64,000 nucleotides of DNA. It comes from Phaeosaccion multiseriatum. Lineage: Eukaryota > Ochrophyta, other classes. The notes under the pieces are model-generated. The model ran no database searches, was not told where the DNA came from, and saw only the letters and a program-made list of their open reading frames with translations. The DNA is taken from positions 868,001 to 932,000 of the forward strand of contig OZ218952.1 in NCBI GenBank assembly GCA_965112735.1. The letters are read 5' to 3'. The position numbers and the translations under genes are program-made. Of the stretch, positions 27,946 to 38,157 are shown one piece after another (positions within the stretch are counted from its first letter, which is position 1; every line of letters starts with the position of its first letter).

Positions 27946-28337
27946 GTTACTATTGTTTGTGGTCGTCGCTTAGTCTGTTGTTGTTTTGCTTGCGTCTTGC
28001 TTCCTCCTCCTTGTCTTCTTGTTGATGTTCGGTGTTCGATAGTAGTCGACCACCAGCGTGTCCCAGCTTGCACTTACAGTTGCTCTTTTTGACTCCTTTC
28101 GCTGCTGAGAAGTGTGAAAATCCCGACGAAACCATGAAGGGGCCGGGGTACGAAGCCCAAAAAGGAGGCGCTTTTCCGTAATGGCGAAAGTAACTGTCAA
28201 CGGATCGTCAACGCCTCGTAGCTCGTAGCTCAACTCCGTGCCACACATTATACGACACTTTCGGCGCAGCCGCCCTGAGCCCTCAACTTACCCTTACCCA
28301 CCCACGCACTCACTTGTTGAAGACGAAACACTATCTC

Positions 28338-28735
28338 ACAAACCCACTCACAATCACTCACTCATTCACTCACTCACTCATTCACTCACTCACTCACTCA
28401 CTCACTCACTCACTCACTCACTCACTCACTCACTCACTCACCTACTCACGCGATCACTCAGTGCACTTACTCACTCGGTGACACTCATCACTCACCTATT
28501 CACACACTCAGTGACAGGTAACTCATTCACTCTCAGTCATTCACTCAGTGCACTCACTCACTCACTCCCGGCACCCACAACTAAGCGCCTAAGGCAACTC
28601 ACTCACGCACCATCTCACTCTCACTCACTCAGTTACACTCAATTCACTCAATGCACACTCACCCAGTCACTCGTCTGCTCACTCTCTAATTCCCGCACTC
28701 ACTCACTCACTCACTCACTCACTCACGTAGAGGCA
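28338..28735 (+). repeat. (ACTC)n microsatellite array
   Basis: Nearly pure ACTC at 28355-28440 and 28690-28728, with degenerate CACTCA-type units between. Intergenic. It generates an open frame of THSLTHSL type with no gene-like content. Confidence 0.9.
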
Positions 28736-29167
28736 ACAAGCAGCACACACTCTGCACGACCCCCGGGGAAACGCCTGACCGAGGCACGTCACTGGAGATC
28801 TATCGTAGCAGTAAGGCTAGACGTCTGCTCGATGGAGCAGCCTCTTCCCCCACCGGTTTTCCTACACGCTACCTTCTCTTCATTGCCGGGGAACCTTTCC
28901 CACTTCCCCTTGACTTATCCCCACATCCCCACTCCTCCTTCCCTTCCCTTCGGGTCCCAAATAGCTTTAGGGTACAGTTAAGGATGGTGCTCTCATTGTA
29001 AAGGGTGGCTTTTCGATTCGTCTGGAAGGAGTAGCACAGATGAGGAGGGGAGATGGAAAAAGAGGAGGAGAAGAAAAAAAACTCAAATTTTCATTAACTT
29101 ACGCTGGCCCACAGCGCGCGCGGCGACCTTTTCTTCCACTAAAGTTTTCTTGCCCTTGCCTTGGGTG
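28736..29167. other. 5' flank of the TatD gene, nothing recognised
   Basis: Non-repetitive sequence followed by a purine-rich stretch (29038-29080) and an AT-rich segment (29080-29100). Probably contains the TatD promoter. Confidence 0.4.
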
Positions 29168-31537
29168 ATGCGTCATTCATTAGCCACATTGTTGGTCGCC
29201 ACTTGCCGAGTAGTTGCGAACGATCGACCTCGCTCGGCATTCCTTGTTTCTCATTTTATTCGGCCGAGAAGGGTGTTGAAGAGAGGGTTGAGCGCAATGT
29301 CATGCACAGCATCACCGCCTTCCTTCGTGGATGTGCACTGCCACCTCATTCACGGACAGTTTCCAGGAGAGGAGGCAGACAAGGCGGCTCAGCGAGCAGC
29401 GGACCAAGGCGAGTAGACTTACTTCTCTCTCCCCCTTCACCCCTCTTCCATACTATCTCTCCCTCACCACCCCCCGTCTTCTCTCTGTATGTTTTGTTCT
29501 CCATCTCTCCAACTCCCGCTTCCGCGCAGGTTTGGAGTATTGTATCGTGAATGGCCTCTGTCCGGAAAGCAATCGCGAAGTCATCGAGCTTTGCTCTAGG
29601 CACGAAAATCTCAAGCCCGCCGTTGGCATTTACCCCATCGAAGCTTGCAACGGAGTACTGCGTGCGGAGAGCCTACCGGAGGGATTTAGACCGCCCCCGA
29701 GGTAAATACCACCGGTTGGTTGGGTGGAAGCTCGGGCGAGGAGCGTCCTCTTCCCTCCCCCTCCTCCTCCTGCTCTCCTCCTCCGATAGGTGCTTCTTCG
29801 GTACCCGTCTCCATCTTCCAAGCTGTCGGCCAGCCAACCCCCATCCCAACCGTGTTTTGCAAACGCTTCACTTCCTTTGCACGCACCCCCCCCCCCTCTC
29901 CGCGCTCTCCTCCGCGCTCCTCGTTACAACCCACAAGCTTCAACGTGGACGACGAAGTTGACTGGATAGCCGAGCGAGCGGCGAGTGGAGAGATCATAGC
30001 AATTGGAGAGTGCGGTATGGATGCCCACTACTTGACAGAGGTGGGTATCGTACGGTTACATGCACCATAGACTAGAGGGAGGCAGAGGCAGAGGGCGGGG
30101 CGGCCAAGTGCTGTCTGTGTCTGTTGGCCTCGTGGCGGATTTGTTGCCGCTTGGCTTGCGGGCTGGCCTTGCCTTCCTCCCTCGGGCTCCCCAGCGGGTG
30201 GACGGGGTGTCTACCTCTTTTGGAAGTCATTCGCTGCCCTCAGAGACAGAGTGTGTTGCTCACTTCTCGGCCACTCGCACCACAGGCATGGCAGCGTGTA
30301 TCGTGCGTACTGTGTGTGTGCCCCACCAATCGTGTAAACACACCCCTCTATAGTATAGACATCCCCCTCCTCGTAGAGACGCCGCCAACAACTCCCTTCT
30401 CACCTCCCGCACGCCCATACGCCTGTTGTGTTTCTCTCCTCCAACCAAAACCCGCTTCGTCCGTCCCCGCCATCCCCTCCTCTGTGGTGGGAAAGCACAG
30501 GACGTTCACCTGGCGGAGCAAGAGAGGGTGCTTCGGAGGCTCATCGAAGTGGCCAAGAAGTACGACAAGCCACTCATCCTCCACACAAGAAAGGTGATAA
30601 TATGCGGTGATACGCGGGGGGGGGAGGGCGTGATGGGTCACGGTATATTTAAGAGTCGCCCTCTAGGGGACTTCCGACTTTTCAACACTCTCATCTAGTG
30701 CCATCTACTACAAGTACATTGTAGTGAAGTATACGGTTAATATCAGGTAACAGTGTGTGGGGTTGGGGGATTCGCCCCTGGTGGTAGATGAACGATGACT
30801 CTGACTCTGACCCGGCCCCTGCCCCTGACCCTGACCATGACCCTGACTATGGCCCTGACACCGGCCCTGACCCTGACTCTGACCCTGACCCTCCTCTCCT
30901 CGTCCTTGCTGCTCGGTACGTTTCGTTGGCACACACAGGTGGAGCAACGCGTGTTTGACCTGCTTGTGGAGGAGGGGGTGCGCAGGGCGGACTTTCACTG
31001 CTTCTGCGGAAAGGTCAAGCTGGCCAAGAAAATCGCCGAGGCGGTAAGCAATATAATATGTGTGTACATATATTATATGTATAGAAGGGAGAAGAGGGTA
31101 GTTTATTCGGCTACGTGTACGCTACCAAGCATACCTGCCCTTCCTTAACGCTGCCCTCCTCCTCACAAAGTGGAATGTGCTTCTCCATCCTTTAACACGC
31201 GGCGCGATGCATTGGCGTGACACTGGCCCGTCCGCGCACTCAGCTTTCCCTGGTCTTTTCTCTTGTTCTCTCCTCTCATTTTTTCTCTCTCTCTTACTCT
31301 CTCTCTCTCTCTCTCTCTCTGTGCCGCGTTCTTGACACGCTTCAATGCAAGGGCTATTATCTGAGCATTCCGAGCGGGGTGGAGCGGATGGAGAACTTTC
31401 AGCAGCTTGCGAGAGCATTGCAGCTCGAGAGCATACTCACTGAGACGGTGAGTACTGCACAGCAAGGGGGGGGCAGAGGAAACAACACAGGTTGGACGGG
31501 CAGGCAGGTAGACTGGTAGAGAGTCAGTCAAACAGTC

Positions 31538-31597
<60 letters not shown>

Positions 31598-31986
31598 GAA
31601 CAGGGAGAGTGGTCGAAAAGTGGGCCCTCCCCTTCGCCCGTCCGTCTGCTGCCCCGCTCTCTCGAGTGAGCTACGCCTCCCCCACTCCTCCCCTCCCTCG
31701 CTCCCTTCCCCTCCCCTTCCTCCACTCCCCTCCCTGCGACACACACACGATTGCGCGCACGCAGTCAACACTGTGAATAAACTCCCTCCCTCCCTCCCTT
31801 CCATCCTTCCTTCCTTCCTCTCCCATGGAGTAGGACTCGCCTTACATGGGCCCCGACAAGGGCGGTCGCAACGAGCCTGCTACAGTACCACGGGGGGTGG
31901 CGGCCATAGCGGCGGCAAGAGGGGAGGAACCGCGCGAGGTTGCGCTACAAATACGACGCAACTTCGAAACGCTTTTCCGTCTTTAA
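29168..31986 (+). CDS. TatD-family metal-dependent deoxyribonuclease, seven exons
   Basis: Exons 29168-29408, 29530-29701, 29938-30040, 30501-30593, 30939-31043, 31352-31447 and 31834-31986; phases all agree, 320 aa. The metal-binding set of the TatD amidohydrolase barrel is present: HxH in FVDVHCHL (exon 1), Glu in IAIGECGMD (exon 3), His in LILHTRK (exon 4), His in DFHCFCG (exon 5) and Asp in ETDSPYMGP (exons 6-7). TatD enzymes are 3'-5' DNases linked to DNA clearance and repair. The usual GxHPH box reads GIYPIEA here, so that His is absent. The first 45 residues are basic and hydroxylated (MRHSLATLLVATCR), compatible with organelle import. Intron 1 uses a GC donor (AAG|GCGAGT at 29409), required by phase. 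Confidence 0.87.
30795..30895 (+). repeat. (CTGACC)n-type hexamer repeat in intron 4 of the TatD gene
   Basis: Degenerate CCTGAC/TCTGAC hexamers ending shortly before the exon 5 acceptor. Confidence 0.85.
31536..31596 (+). repeat. (ACAG)n microsatellite in intron 6 of the TatD gene
   Basis: About 15 ACAG/CAGA units. Confidence 0.95.
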
Positions 31987-32452
31987 TTTTAAAATAAAAA
32001 TAAGGCAGCTTAAAAGTAAGCTGTATATATATATATATGTTATATATATATATTTATCACATCTTTTTTTTTAACCCCACTGCTGCATGTAAAAAATAAA
32101 TGGATTAAATGCTTTTGAGCTCTTATGCAAGTAATGAATCCTTTAAAAAATGTAAAATAAGAAATATAATAAAAACAGAAAAAAAGAAAAAAAGGGAAGG
32201 GGGAAGGAATAAAATTCCTATCGAAGCTGTAAGTGCACTCCTTCACTCAGTCATCACTCAGGAAGGTGCTGAGCAGAGGCCATCTTTTGACTACCGCAAT
32301 CATAAAAACAGAAATTGGGCCCTAAAAAAGAAGAACATCGCATAACACTCAGAGATGAGTAAGCTCCCTGCCTCCTTCGGCCTTCTACAATAAAATATCA
32401 ACGACTTGTTTGTTTGAAACAAATGCTTCCTCGAAACAATCAATGTACTCAA
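31987..32452. terminator. AT-rich convergent 3' region with a small hairpin
   Basis: Shared 3' region of TatD (+) and lipoxygenase (-). 31987-32220 is far more AT-rich than the rest of the window, with TATATA runs. CAGCTTA at 32006-32012 pairs with TAAGCTG at 32017-32023 across a 4-nt loop. Probable cleavage/polyadenylation zone for both genes; the hairpin may be incidental. Confidence 0.45.
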
Positions 32453-33047
32453 TCAAATGTTGATGCTTCGGGGGACGTACCACGGCAGCAGCGTCTCGTA
32501 CACGTGGCACTTGGCCGCCTTGGTGCCCCCCTCTGGAGCGGCCTTGAGCGCACTCGCAAAGAGTTCATCGTTACGCTCTTCAATCTCTGCGGCCACCACG
32601 GCAATGCGGTCCTCGAAGATCTGGGCTGCCATCTGAGCCTCAGGGTCTGTGAACCAGTCCTCCTCGTACTCGCCAAGCTCTGTGAGAGAGAGAGCAAGTC
32701 GTGTGTGAGTGTGCGTGCGTGTGTGCGTGCGCGTCTGTGTGTGTGGTTTCGGAGGGAGAAGAGTAAGCATCGTTGCCCTTTCGTTCGTTCCCTCCAGTTC
32801 TTTTTCCATGCTTGCTCCCTTCTCCTTCTCCTCCTCCTCCTCCTCCTCCCACCCTCCTCCCGCCTCTTTTCCTTACTTGAGTAGTAAATGCCTCCGAGGA
32901 GCTGTGTAACTTGCAGCTGAAGCAGGGACATCTGAGGAAGAGCGACAAGCACAAACGAAGTGAGGTTTTGAAGTCAGCGGATGCGTTCCATTCCAGTCAT
33001 CACGAAGCAGAGCGGAAGGGGTGGGGGGTGTGAGGCAGACAGGCGGG

Positions 33048-33078
<31 letters not shown>

Positions 33079-36000
33079 ACAGACAGACTGACAGACAGAC
33101 AGACAGACAGGTAGGTATATGTAGGCAGACAGAGGGCTGTAGCTACATACATACCGTGAGGGGCGGCATGTAGGCCCAAAAGTCCGCCTTCGTCCGGCTG
33201 CTGTCCTTCTCCCTCGGGGGTGGGCTGTACATGGCCAGCGGGTAGGCCGGCGTGAAGCTCATGAGAGTCCGCTGAGGGAAGTTGACCGCGGCATGCCTCG
33301 CACTCGCAGTGAAGATGAGACTGGACACGACTTTGCTCAACATCTTGAACTTGTCCTCCGTGGCACCCCACTCCTTCATCCACCCAACCTTACCCCCTTC
33401 CTTGGAAGGGTCGGCGAGGCTCTTAACCCACTCTTGCAACTCCGAGTCATTCCCAATCCTGTCCTCCTGAGTGGCCTGGTCAGTGCCGTAGTAGAGTTGG
33501 AGGTAGGAGGTCACCCACGTCTCAATTTCGGCGTTGAGCTTGTCAGCATCGTCGCGGTAAGGGTAAGGGTAAGGGAACTTCTCGTACTCCATTCCTCGGG
33601 ACGTTGTCTCCACCTTCTCGGGTAGCAACAGCCAGGCCATTGGAGTTGAGTGATGGAATGGGAGGGAGTTGGGAGGGAGGGGAGGGATGGAGGGAGTGAG
33701 GGAAGGAGGGAAGGAGGGAGGGAGGGAAGGAGGGAAGGAGGGAGGGAGGGACGGAAGGGAGGGAGGGACGGAAGGGAGGGGAGGGAGGGGAGAGAGGGAA
33801 GGAGGGAGGGAGGGAGGGAGGGAGGGAGGGATGGAGGGAGGGAGGGAGGGAGGGAGGGAGGGAGGGAGGGAGGGAGGAGTACCACATACACAATGAGTAA
33901 GCAAGCAGTATCAGAAACAGAATGGTATACCTGTCGGAACGCACACCACATATATCGGCACATGACAGCACGCCCACACAAGTCATGTTACGTACTCTTA
34001 CGAACGTACTTGGTGAGAAAACTCGCCGGACAGCCTCTTGAGAGTCCTTTCGGTGATGAGGGTCCAAGCGTCTTCGATGGGCACGCCCATAAGAGCATCC
34101 ACGGGCTGGTCTTTGCCGGCGAGCAGACGGGTAGCGCCTTCGTTGATAAGAGCGGCACCCTGTTTGGGGCATGGGGTGGGGTAACAAGAGAGGGAGAGAG
34201 AGCCAACAGCAAGAGGGGAGGAGGGAGAAGGGGGTTCGCTGAGCTTCAAACGTGTCTGTCTGTCATGTGGTGAAGCCGCGGAACAAAGCCCTCCTTTCCT
34301 CCCTCCCCCCCATAGCAGCACAACCATTCAAGCCACCAAAGAACGAGAGTTTTTCTTCCCCTCCCCCCCCCCCCCCCAGCCACACGCACACACACACATA
34401 CATACGCACACACACGCACACACACGCGCACATATACGCACACATACGCACACACACGCACACACGCGCACCTGTAAGTGAGGTAGGAGGAGCCTGTTGA
34501 GGGGGTGGAGGGAGGGGAGGTGGCGGCGAGTGGCGGCGATGAAGGCCTCACACACCAGGTGGCACTCTCCGAGATGGCCGACACCTTCGTGGTACGCGCC
34601 CTCCATGGCGGTGAAGCACGCCTGTGGTGGCAGTGGTGGTGGTGGTGATGGTGGTGGTGGTGATGATGATGATGATGGTGGTGGTGGTGATGATGGTGGT
34701 GGTGGTGGTGTGGTGGTGGTGGTGGTGATGGTGATGGTGATGGTACAGTAAAGGATTAAAGAAACAAGAAAGAGTTGAGCACAAGCAAGAAATTCTCTCG
34801 CTCGCCCTCGCTCTCTCCTCTCATCCACACCTACACTCACCACCCACCCACCCACCCACCCACCCACGCCCCCCACACCCACCCACCCGACCCACCTTTG
34901 CGATGTCCCAATCCACTCCATCCTCCTTGGTAAAGATGGGGTGCGGCGTGGCTGCTCCTTCCTCTTGAAACAGCTGAATACCCAATGCCTCGAGGGGCAT
35001 GCGCTCCTCCCTCTCCTCCACATTGGGGTTGAGCCCAAACAGCGCCAGGGGCGAACACGCGTACTTTTGAAGGCCCTCCTCAGTCTTACTCCCCTTCACC
35101 CCGGCGAAGCACCCAAAGTCGGCTACAAAGAGCTCATCGGCTGCCATCTTGGTGTCGATGCTCTGCTTGAGCGCGGTGTAGGCACCTGAGGGGTCTTGAT
35201 CGAGGGCCACAAGCTTAGCTCGGTCCTCGGCAGTGGCTCTGCGGATGCCCATGGGGTAAGGGCCGGCCAAGCGGTAGCGGCAGAACGCCTCGTCGAGCTG
35301 TGCAGAAGGATGGAAGGAGAGGAGGGGAGAGGGGGAGGGAGAGAGCGGGAGAGAGAGAGGGGGGGGGGGAGGGAGAGAGAGAGAGAGAGGAGGGAAAGAG
35401 AGGGAAAGAGAGAGATGGAGAGCCAGCCAGGTACAGAGAAGGAGTAAGAAGTGGGAGAGAGGGGGGAGAGAGGAGGAGGAGGAGGAGGAGGAGGAGGAGA
35501 GATGCAGAGAGAGGGATGTGAAGAGAAGAGAGGAGAGTACCAGGGGCATGAAGTTTTGAGAGAGAGGTGTAGAGAGAGCAAGTGCATGCATGTGGATCCT
35601 CTTGCGGGCCGCTGCCTCGACTCTATCTCGTGTGTCTCATCTCACGTACTCCCTCCTCTCCCCCCACTCACGCACGCCACCAACCTGATAGTCTCGAGCC
35701 GAGTGCGGAAGGTCGATGCCCAGCGTGCGAAACTGCTTACGGTACGACTTGTCACTCTCTCGCACGATCCGATGGTTGCCACTATCGTCAACAACGTCGT
35801 CCTCTTCTTCGTCAAGCAGGTCGGCATCAACGCGATTGTCAACTCTGGCGCTCTTGGTGTGAGCGAGCTCATCGAGTAGGTGGTCGGCCTTGTCTTTGCT
35901 CTTGAAGGCGTCCCGCAGTCCGAACAAGGGGGTGTCGTAGGGGCCTTCCACGACCTCCATTGCCTCACGGGCACGGCCGCGGCGCTTGTGGTTGACGAAG

Positions 36001-36982
36001 TTGTACCACCTTTGGAGAGGACGGACGGAGGGAGGGAGGGAAGGGAGGGAAATGACACCGACGAAAGGATAGAGAGTGAGGAGAGTAGAAAGGCATGTTC
36101 GTACATGTAGAGGCCGTTGACTGAACCAGAAGGGCAGAGTTGTCAACTAACATCATGCCAACTCACCAGGCGGAACGAGAAATCCTCTCTTCTCTCTCTC
36201 TCTTCCTCCCCTTCTCTACTACACTCACCCAAGCCACCGAACCACATGAAAGACGGTCCCGGCAAGCTTTGCAATCCACAACCGTGGAGGAGGAAACTCG
36301 GGATCTGGCAAGCTGTCCAGGTACGGAGTCCCGACAGGGATTCTGTCGTCGGTGTACGCGTACTCTTCCCTCATTTCAGTGAGCTCCTTTGCTCGGGCCC
36401 GAGGATCGCTGGCCTCGTCCTGGCATCGAGGCAGAGCAGTGATGGAGGCAAGGCCGGGCGAGGGAGAGAGAGGGTAGAAGGGGGAAAGTAACACGAAGAA
36501 GAGAGAGGAAGAGCAGGAAGAAAGCGGGATGTTGTTAGGAACAGTCCACGACTTGCGCCAAAGGGGAGCAGGAGGAAAACCCTCTCTCCCTCCCCTCTTC
36601 CCTTCCTCCCCCTCCCCCCCTTTGGACTGCTCCTGCTGCCTTTGCCTTCGCGCAGTCTCCCTTCCCCATGCACATCGCCCGGCCCTGCTTACCCCTTCCC
36701 TCTGTCCTGTCCTGCCCGCCTCGGCCGCTCACTCGCCTGCGGCAGACAGACTTCCTCCTCGTCTTCATCGTTGAAGAAGAAGCGCCTCAAATTAAGGCAC
36801 AGTCCTGTTGCGCGTGTCCCTCCCCTGTTGAGGGGTGCGATGCTTGCGCTTCTCCTCGTGACGGAGAGACTGCTTCTGGCACCGACGACGGTGCCAGGAG
36901 GGGACAGAAAGCCCAGTACTTGGGGAGAAGTGAATAGAAGGAGTCCGCAATGAACAAGAAGGGGGAGGTGATGGCCCACCAT
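32453..36982 (-). CDS. Plastid-targeted lipoxygenase, nine exons
   Basis: Exons 36982-36737, 36419-36229, 36009-35685, 35297-34896, 34621-34472, 34159-34010, 33616-33155, 32931-32877 and 32679-32453; every phase closes, 735 aa. All five non-haem iron ligands of plant-type lipoxygenases are visible: the two His of HLGECH with the following ATRRHLPSLHPLNRLLLPHL block (exon 5), His and Asn in ARHAAVNFPQ (exon 7), and the free C-terminal Ile of VPRSINI. It should insert O2 into polyunsaturated fatty acids to make hydroperoxides for oxylipins. The N-terminus is a signal peptide followed by LGFLSPPG, an ASAFAP-like plastid signal. No PLAT/LH2 domain is visible. Exon 1 ends at a GC donor (CAG|GCGAGT), the only choice that keeps phase with exon 2. 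The exon 7 acceptor is the least certain junction. Confidence 0.88.
33037..33112 (+). repeat. (GGCA)n/(GACA)n repeat in intron 7 of the lipoxygenase
   Basis: About nine GGCA units turning into GACA units. Confidence 0.93.
33656..33882 (+). repeat. (GGGA)n purine tract in intron 6 of the lipoxygenase
   Basis: About 225 nt of GGGA/GGAA units on the plus strand. On the gene strand this is a long CCCT pyrimidine tract. Pro/Ser- and Gly/Glu-rich shadow frames arise from it. Confidence 0.95.
34380..34470 (+). repeat. (CA)n-type repeat in intron 5 of the lipoxygenase
   Basis: ACACGCAC/ACATACGC-type dinucleotide-based repeats between a C-run and the exon 5 donor. Confidence 0.85.
34623..34742 (+). 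repeat. (TGG)n/(TGA)n repeat in intron 4 of the lipoxygenase
   Basis: About 120 nt of GGT/GAT triplets next to the exon 5 acceptor (gene on the minus strand). Confidence 0.9.
35312..35535 (+). repeat. (GA)n/(GGA)n purine tract in intron 3 of the lipoxygenase
   Basis: Over 200 nt almost purely purine on the plus strand, with mixed GAGA, GGGA and GGA units. Confidence 0.9.
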
Positions 36983-37340
36983 TCCTCTGCTCGATGTTCT
37001 CTGCTCTACTCACGTCTTCTCCGTCGGGCGGAAGTGTTTGTTTCACGTGAAGTGTTTGTTTGTGTGCAAAAATTGTTACATGCAACATCAAGGCCCCCTA
37101 ACATACATACCTTACGCTGTACCCCCGCTTATCGCTTCTCCGCTTCTCCTAACTCCGATGATAGGATAGAGCCAGTTTGTGTGTGTGTGCCCCGCCGCCG
37201 CATCCCGCCGCCATACCGCCCGAAGGATTTTTTGCTCCACGCTTTTCGGAAAAATATCAAAATTCTGCAGGGGTAAAAAAGGTTTAAGATTTCCCCAGGG
37301 AGTTGGGTATTCAATTGGCGACGACCCTCCTGCTCGACTC
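36983..37340. other. 5' flank of the lipoxygenase gene
   Basis: Probably contains the minus-strand promoter. No gene is visible. GTGTTTGTTTCACGTGAAGTGTTTG at about 37036-37060 includes the palindrome TTCACGTGAA, an E-box-like CACGTG core. Confidence 0.4.
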
Positions 37341-37344
37341 CTTC

Positions 37345-37458
37345 GCCGATAGCTCAGCTATCAGCTATCGGCGGGGCCTAATAGCGCGCTATTGGCACGC
37401 ATCAATGACTCGGGGGCTGGCGCCGGCAAAATCAGGCCGCGCGTCGGCTGCGCCGACG
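37345..37458. repeat. Cluster of three perfect short palindromes
   Basis: GCCGATAGCT (37345-37354) pairs with AGCTATCGGC (37363-37372). AATAGCGCGCTATT (37380-37393) is a perfect 14-bp palindrome. CGTCGGC (37442-37448) pairs with GCCGACG (37452-37458) over a 3-nt loop. All lie within 114 bp of noncoding sequence at the edge of the second repeat island. Confidence 0.8.
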
Positions 37459-37499
37459 TCAGGGGTTCATCCCGCTGCTGTTTACTCTGAGGCAGAGGG

Positions 37500-38125
37500 A
37501 GACAGCGGCCCCACTCGTGGCAACGGCGCGAGTTTCGCTCTCTCGCATCCTCAGCACAATCCCTGTCGCTGGGCGTTCGTTTGCCGCGTTCCGCATCAAG
37601 GGGGGAGGACCTAATTACCCACCCCTCCCCCACATTTTGCTGAGCGAGGAACTGTCGGGCCCCGAGACCGCTTCATCGGGGGGGGGGTGGCTTCTGCAGT
37701 GGAGGGCGGCAGCACGTTCGGTTATTTCACCCACAGCCCACAGTAATGCTGGTAATGCTGGTGGTTCCGGCAGGGGCAGTCCCACAAACGCTCTCACAGC
37801 GGAGGGCATACGTTCCTGGATGGAACAGTAGGGTCTGGGGGCGCAGCCTTCGGCTCCCGAACACTCTATCTCCGTGAGACCAGGGCAGCAGGCGATGCAG
37901 GAGCAACAGGAGAATCTTCGGGGGATGCGGGAGGCGATAGCCCCTGAGATAGAGAGGAACTGTCGATCCGCCTCGATTTCCTGACGGGGGCACTACAAGC
38001 GCTGGTCAACCGGCAATCCTCTCCTCCTCCTCAGCGGATGGAGCGTAGCTACTACATCACCGCCGAGAGGACGTGCTCAGCAGGCACACTATCAGCCGTC
38101 TGCACCGTCGCAGCAGCAGCAGCAA

Positions 38126-38157
<32 letters not shown>

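Noticed and set aside
28338-28735. Possible CRISPR-like or telomere-like array
   Set aside because: A tetranucleotide tandem repeat with no spacers and no telomere unit; the host is a eukaryote.
28238-28981. 247-residue plus-strand frame of THSLTHSL type
   Set aside because: Product of the ACTC microsatellite; no domain and no coding-like codon pattern.
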